From: Rhodobiaceae bacterium UBA7804
GTDB lineage: Bacteria; Pseudomonadota; Alphaproteobacteria; Parvibaculales; Parvibaculaceae
NCBI GenBank assembly: GCA_002480495.1
Contig: DLCG01000009.1
Location: 498,470-562,469 of the forward strand
DNA length: 64,000 nucleotides
Reading direction: 5' to 3'
Positions 8,549 through 17,952 of the stretch are shown here, one piece after another. A model generated the notes under the pieces. It did no database searches. It was given only the letters and a program-made list of their open reading frames with translations, and was not told where the DNA came from. Position 1 is the first letter of the stretch. Every line of letters starts with the position of its first letter. The position numbers and the translations under genes were made by a program.

Positions 8549-8688
8549 GGCGAGGGGCGAGGTTGCCGTCTAGGGCCTCGCTCAGCCGCTCCGCGGTTCC
8601 CTCACTTGGCGAAGTTGCCCGCTGCGCGGTCAATTCGCCGCGCTCGGCTTCGCTACACGGCCTGACGACGGCAACCTCGCCCCTCGCC
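8549..8688. repeat. 140-base inverted-repeat element between convergent genes
   Basis: Perfect 22-base arms (8549-8570 and 8667-8688, beginning GGCGAGGGGCGAGG and ending CCTCGCCCCTCGCC) enclose 96 bases. The loop has no convincing ORF but contains smaller C/G-rich stems. The element fills most of the space between the acyl-CoA synthetase and the convergent gene at 8776. It could act as a bidirectional terminator or be a small nonautonomous repeat; no transposase or target duplication was seen. Confidence 0.7.
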
Positions 8689-8775
8689 GTCACCCGCTCG
8701 ACGCCGTTCTGAATCCATATGCGCCTGGTCTGACGACCCTCGCGTGCGCGCTTCGTGCTGCCTGGACGTTCCGGG

Positions 8776-9819
8776 CTAGCGGGAGGTCCGGGGGGCGATG
8801 AGCCATTGGAGGCCGTCGCCGTCGGGGCGGCATTCCAGGGTCTTGAGCTGGCGCTGGGAGGACATCGTGCCCTGCCAGAGGTGTTGCCAGCAGTGCAGGA
8901 GGAGGTCGCGTTCGTCACCGGTGAGGCCGCGGACGACGCGCAGGCCGGCGTGGCGGACGGTGGCGCTTCCGGCGCGGCCTTCGACGACGGCGTCGTCGCC
9001 CATGCCCGAGAACATGCGGGCGAGATAGTCGGCGGCAGCGGCGACGTCGCCGTCGGCGGCGCCGATCATGGCGGCGGTTTCCTGGAAGTACTGCAGGCCG
9101 ATCAGGCGGGCGGCGGTGGCGCCGAGCTCGCGGGCGTCGTCGGGGCCGACGACGGCGGCGAGCTCGCAGAGGCCGTTGCGGACGTATTCCAGGGCGTAGT
9201 TGCGGTTGGCCTTCTCCAGGCGCAGGGGGTTCCACTGGTCCGCCGGGGGCCGGGGCTGGCGGTCGGGGTCATAAGGGGGCGGCAGCTCGTCCTTGGCGAA
9301 GCGGAGGCGTTCTTCGGGGGCGAGGTCGCGGTCGTATTCCTGGAAGTAGCCGCACAGGCCGAACTCGCCGGTCATGTCCTCGGAGACGCAGACGTAGCCG
9401 AGGCGCGGGTTCTCCAGGGAGACGCCGTTGTGGGCGTACCAGCCGCGCAGGAAGCCGCGGCTGACCTCGACGGGCACGCCGCACAGGGTCGGGCCGTGGT
9501 ACATCCAGCGCGGATAGCGGAACCGCACCCAGGCTTTGCGGTCGCTCTCCTCCATGTACTCGACGCCGACGCCGCCCATGTTGTTGGAGAGCACGTGATA
9601 GCGGGCGCAGGCGACGGCGTGGGGCAGCTCCGCCAGGCCGAGCTTGTCGAAGCTCGACAGGAACTTCTCCAGGTGCTGGCGGCGGAACAGCCGGAACATC
9701 CAGTCCCCCACCACCTCCGGGCCCCGCCGTGACGACACCATGAGCTGCAGGCCGAGCAGATAGGCGTGGTGCAGATGGGCCTGGGCGCGGATCGCCCGGA
9801 TCTCCATGGGCTCGGTCAT
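8776..9819 (-). CDS. Conserved hypothetical protein, possibly ATC-hydrolase-like
   Basis: A 347-residue cytoplasmic protein without signal peptide or TM segment. The N-terminal half is helical with a conserved-looking NNMGGVGVEYMEE and WVRFRYPRWMYHG. The middle (PRLGYVCVSEDMTGEFGLCGY) resembles the ligand-binding C-terminal part of L-2-amino-thiazoline-4-carboxylate hydrolase-like proteins; this is only a pattern impression. The C-terminal helix contains LLHCWQHLWQGT. It ends with TAG. It lies 36 bases downstream of the patatin gene on the same strand and could be co-transcribed with it. Function unknown. Confidence 0.65.
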   Translation of the reverse strand: MTEPMEIRAIRAQAHLHHAYLLGLQLMVSSRRGPEVVGDWMFRLFRRQHLEKFLSSFDKLGLAELPHAVACARYHVLSNNMGGVGVEYMEESDRKAWVRFRYPRWMYHGPTLCGVPVEVSRGFLRGWYAHNGVSLENPRLGYVCVSEDMTGEFGLCGYFQEYDRDLAPEERLRFAKDELPPPYDPDRQPRPPADQWNPLRLEKANRNYALEYVRNGLCELAAVVGPDDARELGATAARLIGLQYFQETAAMIGAADGDVAAAADYLARMFSGMGDDAVVEGRAGSATVRHAGLRVVRGLTGDERDLLLHCWQHLWQGTMSSQRQLKTLECRPDGDGLQWLIAPRTSR

Positions 9820-9855
9820 CGGTCGGTCTCCCTCGCGTGCAGGAGGGAGACTACC

Positions 9856-11316
9856 TCAGGCGTGGGCGTAGATGTGCTCGGTCTCCAGCCGGTCGAGTAT
9901 GGCGTCCAGGGTCCGGGAGATCCTGGTGCAGTTGCGGATCATCTCGATCCGCGGCCAGGTGGCGAGCTCCCCCTCGCGGATGAGCCCCTGCACCTCCCCT
10001 TCCGAGAGGATCGACAGCAGCTTGCGCGGGTCCCAGAAGCGCCGGCGCGGCAGGATGTTGATGTCCGCCGTGTAGTCCTGGGTGGCGATGCTGAAGAACA
10101 TGCGCGTGGCGATGTTCAGCGGATACAGGTCCTTGGTCATCTCGACCATGAACGGATAGGTCGCCCGCAGCCATTCGCGGCTGGCGTTCTGGTTGATCTC
10201 CCAGAGCCGGCCGAACAGGTTGTCCGACCCCCAGTTGTCGCGAATCGCCCACAGTGCGATGGGATTGGTCTGGCTGGTGATGAAGTGGTTCACGCCGTAC
10301 AGCCGGATCAGCCGCTTGGCCGGCAGGTCGTCGGTGACGGAACCGTCCACCCACTGGCGGCTCGGCACGTAGGGCTGACGCTGGCCGAGGCGGTTCTTCG
10401 CCGCCAGGGTCACCGGGGGGAAGATGCCGGGGATCGCGCAGCTCGCCAGCACCGCCTCGCGGATGTACACGTTGGGCGAGGTGATGGCGTTCAGCAGCCG
10501 TGACTGCTGGTGCATCTCCCGGGGCGACACCGAGATGTTGATGCGCCGGCCGGTCAGCTCGAAGGCTTCCTGAAAGGTGAGATCGGGAATCTGGTGCTCG
10601 ACGAAGCCGCGCACCTCCTGAATGCTCATGCGCTTGTTGCCGCGCATCAGGTCTTTCTCGGCCTCGCCGACCTCGTCGAACACGTTGACGATGGTGCGCG
10701 GCTGGAACACCTCGTGCAGCGCGTCGTCGGTGCGGGTGCCGACGATGGCCGCCACCAGCGAACCGGCGCTGGCGCCGGACAGTACGTTCGGCAGCAGGTC
10801 CTGCTCCACCAGCGCCTTGATGACGCCGACGTGGAACGGACCGAGCGCGCCGGCGCCGGACAGCATGAGCGCCGTACGGCCGAAGCAGTGACTGGCGCGC
10901 CGGAAGAACTCCAGCTTCTCGGAGAGCGGAATGTCGCCCGGGTCCGCGGCGGCGACCTGCTCGAGGGCGGCGGCCTGCTCGTCGATGTAGCGGGTGATGA
11001 GTTCCTTGGTGCCGAACTTGGACTGGCGGTAGAGGCGCGTGGACCCCATGCCGCCCATGTTGCCGTGGATGCCTTCGTTCAGATAGTAGAGCAGCCGATG
11101 CGGGTCGCCGGAGGCACGCACGCCCTGGATTTCGTCCAGGCGGCGCCGGATGACCCGGTAGTCGTAGAGGTCGCTCGCTTCCTTGCGGCGCCAGGCGGCG
11201 GCACCGGAGCGCTCGTCTTCGGCGAGCGCCGCGGCCTTCCAATCATCGTAGGTGGCCGCGCCCTCGAGGCGGGGAGCGGCGGGCACGCTGGCGGCGGGCG
11301 AGGCGGTCATCTCCAT
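9856..11316 (-). CDS. Patatin-like lipase with DUF3336 N-terminal domain
   Basis: 486 residues. The N-terminal DUF3336 domain (about residues 10-150, with YDYRVIRRRLDEI and LLYYLNEGIHGN) precedes a patatin domain. The catalytic Ser is in SGASAGS and the Asp is in WVDGSVTDDLP; the oxyanion motif is degenerate (LSGAGALG). This architecture is that of TGL/SDP1-type triacylglycerol lipases. An in-frame GTG at 11352 would add 12 residues but lies inside a palindrome (11339-11355); the ATG at 11316 is more likely, though its Shine-Dalgarno site is weak. Its neighbour, the acyl-CoA synthetase at 6962, could activate released fatty acids. Confidence 0.85.
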   Translation of the reverse strand: MEMTASPAASVPAAPRLEGAATYDDWKAAALAEDERSGAAAWRRKEASDLYDYRVIRRRLDEIQGVRASGDPHRLLYYLNEGIHGNMGGMGSTRLYRQSKFGTKELITRYIDEQAAALEQVAAADPGDIPLSEKLEFFRRASHCFGRTALMLSGAGALGPFHVGVIKALVEQDLLPNVLSGASAGSLVAAIVGTRTDDALHEVFQPRTIVNVFDEVGEAEKDLMRGNKRMSIQEVRGFVEHQIPDLTFQEAFELTGRRINISVSPREMHQQSRLLNAITSPNVYIREAVLASCAIPGIFPPVTLAAKNRLGQRQPYVPSRQWVDGSVTDDLPAKRLIRLYGVNHFITSQTNPIALWAIRDNWGSDNLFGRLWEINQNASREWLRATYPFMVEMTKDLYPLNIATRMFFSIATQDYTADINILPRRRFWDPRKLLSILSEGEVQGLIREGELATWPRIEMIRNCTRISRTLDAILDRLETEHIYAHA

Positions 11317-11338
11317 GAGGGGGAGCAACCTCGTGTCT

Positions 11339-11355
11339 ATTGTGTACTGCACAAT
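11339..11355. promoter_or_regulatory. Palindrome ATTGTG-N5-CACAAT, candidate operator
   Basis: Six-base perfect arms (11339-11344 and 11350-11355) with a 5-base centre, about 23-39 bases before the predicted patatin start. The size fits a dimeric repressor such as TetR or MarR type. No regulator gene is adjacent. Confidence 0.35.
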
Positions 11356-11413
11356 CTAGCCCATCGCGGCCGGAATGCAACCGCGGCAGGGCGCCCACTC
11401 GCCGGTTCGTGGC

Positions 11414-11848
11414 TCAGTCGTCGTCCCGCGCCGGCTTCCCGTCACCGAACAGCGCATCGAGCCGGGCCCGGGCGGACGCCTCCCGTTCCCCGTGCTCCCG
11501 GCCGGCACCGGCTTCGGGCCGGTCCGCGTCCGCCCCCTCCCCGGCGTCGCCGAACAGCGCGTCGAGGCGGGCCCGCGCCTGACCGTCATCGGCCGCGCCG
11601 GCGCCCTTCCCCGCCGACGCGGCGCCGGGGTTCAGCGCGAAGAAGTCACAGAAGTTGGCCGCCGTCCGGTCGGTCGGCGGCTCCGCCCGATCCTCGCGGC
11701 ACTGGTCGGCCAGGTCCGGCGCGTAGTGGCGGCACATCCGGCAGCAGTGCACCGGCTCGCCGCAGTGTGGGCAGTACTCGTGGCGGCTCACCGGCAGCGG
11801 CAGTTCCGGCAGGCGCCGGCCGCAGTTCCAGCAGTCGACCTCGTCCAT
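11414..11848 (-). CDS. Small cysteine-rich (zinc-ribbon) protein with duplicated LDALFGD tail
   Basis: 144 residues. The N-terminal half has CWNCG, CPHCG and CCRMC motifs, then NFCDFF, a pattern I recognise from a widespread uncharacterised proteobacterial family whose members end in LDALFG. Here the tail motif RARLDALFGD occurs twice, about 42 residues apart, separated by an acidic, low-complexity linker. The start at 11848 has GGGAG 6 bases upstream; an in-frame extension to 11905 is unlikely. It diverges from the peptide transporter gene with a 67-base gap. Function unknown; zinc binding is inferred. Confidence 0.75.
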   Translation of the reverse strand: MDEVDCWNCGRRLPELPLPVSRHEYCPHCGEPVHCCRMCRHYAPDLADQCREDRAEPPTDRTAANFCDFFALNPGAASAGKGAGAADDGQARARLDALFGDAGEGADADRPEAGAGREHGEREASARARLDALFGDGKPARDDD

Positions 11849-11915
11849 GCTTCGCTCCCGCAGATCGCCTGCCGCGGATGATAAGCTCGCCCCAGCGAGG
11901 CACAAGGGAGCGGGC

Positions 11916-13322
<1,407 letters not shown>

Positions 13323-13356
13323 CGCTGGTACGGCCATTGCTTCTCTTCCCGTGAAC

Positions 13357-13411
13357 CGTCCGGGAGGGCGCGGCGCGCCCGCCGGACGCGGCGGCCGCAC
13401 GGTCCGCCGCG
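13357..13411 (+). terminator. Two GC-rich hairpins after the peptide transporter gene
   Basis: The first hairpin pairs CGTCCGG with CCGGACG and GGGCG with CGCCC (13357-13388). The second pairs CGCGGCGG with CCGCCGCG (13387-13411) and is followed by TTGTAATT. They share two bases, so they could be alternatives. There is no long T run, so termination is only probable. Confidence 0.4.
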
Positions 13412-13449
13412 TTGTAATTCCTACACGGCCCGGACCACAGGAGGGAAAC

Positions 13450-13821
13450 ATGCTGTCCGTCACCCAGACCACCGATCACTTCGCCATCGTCGACGCCGCG
13501 GGCACGCTGACGGCCGGTGACTACGACCGGTTCGAGGCCGAGCTCGACGAGCTGGCCCGCCAGCGCGACGAACTGAACCTGCTCATCCGGCTCACCGACT
13601 TTCACGGCTGGAAGCCCAAGGCGCTGTGGCAGGACGTCAAGCTGGATCTGGCCTACGGCGACCAGCTCGACCGCGTCGCCGTCGTCGGTCATGCGGACTG
13701 GCAGGACTGGATGACGCGGCTGGCGGATCCGTTCATGGACGCCGACGTGCGCTACTTCGACAAGTCGGAGGCGCCGGGCGCCGTCGGCTGGCTGCTGGCG
13801 TCCCGCCAGGCTGCGACATGA
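13450..13821 (+). CDS. SpoIIAA-like (STAS-fold) protein
   Basis: 123 residues matching the SpoIIAA-like family once called DUF3478. It has an alternating strand/helix pattern, with FAIVDAAGTLTAGDYDRFEAELDEL at the start, LLIRLTDFHGWKPKALWQD in the middle and VAVVGHADWQDWMTRL later. These proteins share the anti-sigma-factor-antagonist fold but lack the conserved phosphorylatable serine, and their role is unknown. The start is set by GGAGGG eight bases before the ATG. Another SpoIIAA-like gene lies at 59963. Confidence 0.8.
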   Translation: MLSVTQTTDHFAIVDAAGTLTAGDYDRFEAELDELARQRDELNLLIRLTDFHGWKPKALWQDVKLDLAYGDQLDRVAVVGHADWQDWMTRLADPFMDADVRYFDKSEAPGAVGWLLASRQAAT

Positions 13822-13888
13822 ACGGCCCCCTGCCCCGCAGCCCGGGCCATCGAACCCTTCAGCGAGTCACCAGGGGAACGAGGACGTC

Positions 13889-14350
13889 ATGACACATCTG
13901 CCAACACACGCGATCCTTTGCATCACCGCCGCGGCGCTGTCGGCCATGCTGCCTGCCGCAGCCGGAGCGCGCACCGAAGCCGTCCGGGAGTTCGACGGCC
14001 TGACGGCGTACTGCAGCACGGTCAATACCGCCGAGCTGTCTCCGGAGTCCCTGAGCCGGTACGGCGTCGAGCCGGGCGCGGACCGGGGGCTGCTCACCTG
14101 CCAGGTGCGGCCGGCTCGGGCCGGGGCCGGCCCGGCCACCCTGGCCGCCGACGTCGAGGCACAGGTTCACGGCCTCGGCGAGCCGCCCCGGGCGGTGGCG
14201 ATGCGGGAAACCGAGTCGGACGGCTACATCAGCTACATCGGCACGTACGCGGCGAACAGCCGCTACCCGCTGGAGTTCACCGTCACCATCGACGTCGCGG
14301 ACGCCGGGTCCGTGGCGCTCGAGATGACGGACCACGATCCGCGGCCCTGA
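13889..14350 (+). CDS. Secreted DUF4426 protein
   Basis: 153 residues with a signal peptide ending near AAAGA (about residues 1-26). The mature part fits DUF4426: FDGLTAYCSTVNTAELSPESL, then YGVEPGADRGLLTC, and a C-terminal beta-rich half. DUF4426 genes are often near metX or metW in other gammaproteobacteria; neither is present here. The two Cys residues in the mature protein could form a disulfide. Function unknown; periplasmic location inferred. Confidence 0.72.
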   Translation: MTHLPTHAILCITAAALSAMLPAAAGARTEAVREFDGLTAYCSTVNTAELSPESLSRYGVEPGADRGLLTCQVRPARAGAGPATLAADVEAQVHGLGEPPRAVAMRETESDGYISYIGTYAANSRYPLEFTVTIDVADAGSVALEMTDHDPRP

Positions 14351-14365
14351 CGTGCTGCGGCCGGC

Positions 14366-14833
14366 TCAGTCCCAGTCGCGATACGGCGTGCGGGTGAGGC
14401 TGGCGTTGTAGTAGCGGGGCTCACCGGTCACCTCCCGCCCCACCCAGGGCGGCAGCGGCGGCGCGTCGTCCTCGTGCGCCAGCTCGACCTCGGCGACGAC
14501 CAGCCCGTCGTTGGCGCCGGAGAAGACGTCCAGCTCCCACAGGTAGCCCGCGTGCTCGATCCGGTAGCGGACCTTCTCCACCGGGTGTCCCACGGCCAGG
14601 GCGTCGAGCATCTCCCGGGCATCCTCGGGCGGGACCGGATACTCGAACTCGAGGCGCCGGCTGCCCGCGCCGGGTCCCTTCACGTTCAACCACGCGCCCG
14701 CGCCGGTGATTCGCAGCCGCACGGAACCGCCCGCATCCGCCCGGAGATAACCCTGCACCATCGGCTCCGCCGGAACCCCGTCGAGATCCGGCAGGTCGTC
14801 GACCAGGAACTTGCGCTCGATCTCTACCGGCAT
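14366..14833 (-). CDS. CYTH-domain protein (inorganic triphosphatase/adenylate cyclase fold)
   Basis: 155 residues read from MPVEIERKFLV, the typical N-terminal EIERKF strand of CYTH proteins. Further charged strands inside the tunnel are visible: SVRLRITG, WLNVKG, LEFEYPVP and KVRYRIEHAG, then WELDVF and VAEVEL. Bacterial single-domain members of this length usually hydrolyse tripolyphosphate with Mg or Mn. Ten more in-frame codons are available to a GTG at 14863, but the conserved start argues for 14833; neither has a strong Shine-Dalgarno site. The gene is convergent with the DUF4426 gene. Confidence 0.85.
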   Translation of the reverse strand: MPVEIERKFLVDDLPDLDGVPAEPMVQGYLRADAGGSVRLRITGAGAWLNVKGPGAGSRRLEFEYPVPPEDAREMLDALAVGHPVEKVRYRIEHAGYLWELDVFSGANDGLVVAEVELAHEDDAPPLPPWVGREVTGEPRYYNASLTRTPYRDWD

Positions 14834-14941
14834 CGCGCGATCCGCCCGCTGCGGCACGGACACCTGCCATGGCGTGAACGCCGTCTCATATTCCGACCCG
14901 CCCGGTGACTAAGCTCACGGTTCAGTTTGGACAATCGAGCC

Positions 14942-15604
14942 GTGAGGGACAACGGAAGCAACATCGCCGCCGCCGCGCTGGCGACGCTGGTGGCCCTGGC
15001 TGCGCCGGCGGTGGCCGACAGCGTCACGGTCGCCGTGCGCACCGCCGACGGCGACGCGCTGAGCGGCGCCGCCGTGGTGCTGCGTCCGCTCGACGCGGCG
15101 GCAGCCGCGCCCGCCGCGGCGCCGACGGCCGCCGGGCCTGCGACCATGGCCCAGCAGAACCAGGAGTTCACACCCGGCGTGCTCACCGTGTCCCGCGGCG
15201 GCGCCGTGAGCTTTCCGAATCTCGACGCGGTGCAGCATCACGTGTACTCCTTCTCCGCGGCGCGCACCTTCGAGCTGCCGTTGTACAAGGGCGAGACGCC
15301 ACCGCCGGTGGCCTTCGACCAGGCCGGCGTGGTGACCCTGGGGTGCAACATCCACGATCACATGCGCGGCTTCATCGTGGTCGCCGACTCGCCGTTCCAC
15401 GGCGTCACCGACGACGCTGGCAGGATCGAGCTCGACGTGCCCGCCGGCGAGTACCAACTGGTGCTGTGGCATGCCCGTCAGCGCGAGACGCCGGCGGCGG
15501 AGTCCATCGCCGTGAGCGGGCCGCTGACCCTCGACCGGCGCCTAGACGTCAGGCCGCCGCCGAAACCGGTGGTGAAGGGGCTCAAGGCCTGGGTGGCGGA
15601 ATGA
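14942..15604 (+). CDS. Secreted cupredoxin-like (methylamine-utilisation-type) protein
   Basis: 220 residues with a signal peptide (cleavage near AVADS, residue 27), a carboxypeptidase-regulatory-like strand region, an Ala/Pro-rich linker, and a cupredoxin domain. Probable type-1 copper ligands are H99 or H100 (VQHHVYSF), C135, H138 and M141 (GCNIHDHM). The family is often annotated as methylamine utilisation protein, but no methylamine dehydrogenase genes are here. The start is uncertain: GTG at 14942 or TTG at 14927. Its stop overlaps the next ATG (ATGA), so it is coupled to the cyclic-di-GMP gene. Confidence 0.82.
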   Translation: MRDNGSNIAAAALATLVALAAPAVADSVTVAVRTADGDALSGAAVVLRPLDAAAAAPAAAPTAAGPATMAQQNQEFTPGVLTVSRGGAVSFPNLDAVQHHVYSFSAARTFELPLYKGETPPPVAFDQAGVVTLGCNIHDHMRGFIVVADSPFHGVTDDAGRIELDVPAGEYQLVLWHARQRETPAAESIAVSGPLTLDRRLDVRPPPKPVVKGLKAWVAE

Positions 15605-17952
15605 CGCTGCTGCCCCGGGGGTTCCGCGCCCAGCTCCTGCTGGCCTTCACCGGTCTGCTCACCGTCACCGCCGTCGGCGTCGGCATCGCCGTGTCCGTCA
15701 CCAGCTCCAGCCAGGTGCTGGCCCAGATGGAGCGCAAGGTGCTGGTGGGGAGCCACGTGCTGGACAGCTTCCTCGATGCCCGCCGGGAACAGCTCGACGC
15801 CGCCGTGCGCGTGCTGACCAACGACTTCGGCTTCCGAGCCGCGGTCGCCACCGGCGACACGCCGACCATCTCGTCCACCCTCGACAATCACGGGCGGCGC
15901 ATCGGCGCCGACCTCATGGTGCTGGTCGACGACGACGGCGCGGTCGTGACCTCCGACCCGACCCGTCCGCGCGGCCGGCAGGTGCCGTTCGCCCACGCGC
16001 TCGATCAGGCCCGGGAAACCGGCAGCGCCGCCGCCATCGGCGCCTACGACGGCAGCCTGTACCAGTACTTCGTGGTCCCCGTGCTCGCGCCGGAACCGGT
16101 CGCGTGGGTGGTGGTCGCCTTCGCCATCGACCGGGCCATCGCCCGGGAGCTCGCGGCGCTGACCGATCTGGAGGTCACCTTCGCCGGCCTCGACGCCGGC
16201 GGCGCGGCGACGACGATGGTGTCCACCCTCGCCGCCGACGTGGCAGGGAGCCTGCTGCCGGCGCTGCGCACCCGCCACGCCGACGCTCCGGAGGACGTGG
16301 TCCGTACCCACGAGGGCGCCTACCTGGGCGCGATCCGGAGGTTGGGCGGCGGCGATGCCGAGCGGGTGTTCGCGGCCCTGCAGATGCCGACCCGGGTGAT
16401 CGACGACACCGTCTGGCTGGTGGTCGGGCAGATCACCGTCGCGCTCGCCATCGCTCTCGCGCTCACCCTCACTCTGAGCCTGTGGCTCGCCCGGCGCATC
16501 TCCGAGCCGATCAGCCGGCTGATCACCAGCGCGCGGCGCATCGAGCGCGGCGAGTACGACACGCCGGTCGCCGTAGCCGGCGGCGGAGAGATGGCGCTGC
16601 TGGGCTCGGCGCTGGCGACCATGCAGCAGGGCATCCGCGACCGGGAAGCGCACATCCGTCATCAGGCCGACCACGACGACGTCACCGGACTGCCCAACCG
16701 CCGCCACCTGGCCCGGTTCTGCGAGGACCACCGCGCGCCGTTCACTCTGTGCCTGCTGGCGCTGACCGACATCAAGAACGTGCGCTTCAGCTTCGGCCAC
16801 GATGCCGCCGACGCGCTGCTGGTGGCCGTCGGCGACCGCCTGTCCGAGGACGCCGACGTCGCGATGGTCGCCCGGGTCAGCGGGCACGAGTTCGCCCTGG
16901 TGCTGCCGCCCTGCTCCGCCGACGCCGCCCTGGACCGGGCCAGAGCGCTGCGCAGCCGCGCCGCCGGCCCGCATCCGGTCATGGGCCACCGGCTCGACGC
17001 CGCGGTCACCTGCGCCGTCATCGCCTTTCCCGAGGACGCCGCCGACTTCCAGACCCTGTTCCGGGGCGCGGAGACCTCTCTCGAACTCGCCGGTGAGCAG
17101 CCCGACGGCTGCGTCGCCTATCTGCCGGGTCACGAAGCGCTGCGCGCCCGGCAGCTCGAGATCATCGCCAGCTTCGAGACGGCCTGCCGCGACGGCCAGC
17201 TGTCGCTGCGGTTCCAGCCCAAGGTGGACCTGGGCAGCGGCACGGTGTCCGACTGCGAGGCGCTGCTGCGCTGGGAGCATCCGACCCTGGGCTTCGTGCC
17301 GCCCGACGAGTTCATTCTGCTCGCCGAGCGCTCCGGCAACATCCGCCGCCTGTCGGACTGGGTGCTCGACGCCGCCGTCGGGCAGATCGCCGCCTGGCGC
17401 GACGATGGCCTGACCATGACGGTCGCCGTCAACCTGTCCGCCCACGATCTGGCCGACCCCGGGCTGCCCGACATCATCCGCGCCACCCTCGCACGCCACG
17501 GCGTCGACGCCGGCCGGCTGGTGCTGGAGGTGACCGAGAGCGCCGTCATGCGTGACCCGGAGCGGGCGGCCGCCTCGCTGCGGGCGCTCAAGGCGATGGG
17601 CTCGCGGCTGTCAATCGACGACTTCGGCACCGGGCAGTCGTCACTCGCCCAGCTCAAGCGCCTGCCCGTGGACGAGCTCAAGATCGACAAGTCCTTCGTG
17701 CTGGAACTCGACACCAGCGACGACGACGCGCTCATCGTCAGCTCGACCATCGAGCTCGGCCACAACCTCGGACTCGCCATCGTCGCGGAAGGCGTCGAGA
17801 ACGCCGCCAGCCTGGACATGCTGACCGGCTACGGCTGCGACAAGGTCCAGGGCTACCACTTCAGCCGGCCGCTGCCCGCCGACGAGTTCGTGGCGTGGAC
17901 GCGGGCGATCAACGGAACCTCCGAACGAGCCATGGGAGCCACCGGCACATGA
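15601..17952 (+). CDS. Membrane GGDEF/EAL protein, probable cyclic-di-GMP phosphodiesterase
   Basis: 783 residues: TM1 (about 10-33), a periplasmic sensor domain of about 235 residues, TM2 (about 272-296), HAMP, GGDEF (from about 357) and EAL (from about 515). The GGDEF site reads SGHEF, so diguanylate cyclase activity is unlikely. The EAL site is complete: EALLRW near 551, the Asn of VNLSAHDL, the Glu of LEVTES, DDFGTG with both Asp, the Lys of ELKIDKSF and the Glu of VAEGVE. The product probably degrades cyclic-di-GMP in response to an envelope signal. It overlaps both neighbours by ATGA, so a functional link to the cupredoxin and DUF3034 proteins is likely. Confidence 0.9.
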   Translation: MTLLPRGFRAQLLLAFTGLLTVTAVGVGIAVSVTSSSQVLAQMERKVLVGSHVLDSFLDARREQLDAAVRVLTNDFGFRAAVATGDTPTISSTLDNHGRRIGADLMVLVDDDGAVVTSDPTRPRGRQVPFAHALDQARETGSAAAIGAYDGSLYQYFVVPVLAPEPVAWVVVAFAIDRAIARELAALTDLEVTFAGLDAGGAATTMVSTLAADVAGSLLPALRTRHADAPEDVVRTHEGAYLGAIRRLGGGDAERVFAALQMPTRVIDDTVWLVVGQITVALAIALALTLTLSLWLARRISEPISRLITSARRIERGEYDTPVAVAGGGEMALLGSALATMQQGIRDREAHIRHQADHDDVTGLPNRRHLARFCEDHRAPFTLCLLALTDIKNVRFSFGHDAADALLVAVGDRLSEDADVAMVARVSGHEFALVLPPCSADAALDRARALRSRAAGPHPVMGHRLDAAVTCAVIAFPEDAADFQTLFRGAETSLELAGEQPDGCVAYLPGHEALRARQLEIIASFETACRDGQLSLRFQPKVDLGSGTVSDCEALLRWEHPTLGFVPPDEFILLAERSGNIRRLSDWVLDAAVGQIAAWRDDGLTMTVAVNLSAHDLADPGLPDIIRATLARHGVDAGRLVLEVTESAVMRDPERAAASLRALKAMGSRLSIDDFGTGQSSLAQLKRLPVDELKIDKSFVLELDTSDDDALIVSSTIELGHNLGLAIVAEGVENAASLDMLTGYGCDKVQGYHFSRPLPADEFVAWTRAINGTSERAMGATGT

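Noticed and set aside
11458..11848. LDALF motif as a DNA-polymerase sliding-clamp binding site
   Set aside because: The clamp motif is QL[SD]LF; here an extra Ala interrupts it and the Gln is missing. The motif is better regarded as a family tail of unknown function.
14942..15604. Methylamine utilisation gene of a methylamine dehydrogenase cluster
   Set aside because: The annotation-style name rests on the cupredoxin domain only; no mau, PQQ or dehydrogenase genes are nearby.
15601..17952. Bifunctional diguanylate cyclase/phosphodiesterase
   Set aside because: SGHEF replaces GG[DE]EF, so cyclase activity is unlikely; only the phosphodiesterase side is supported.
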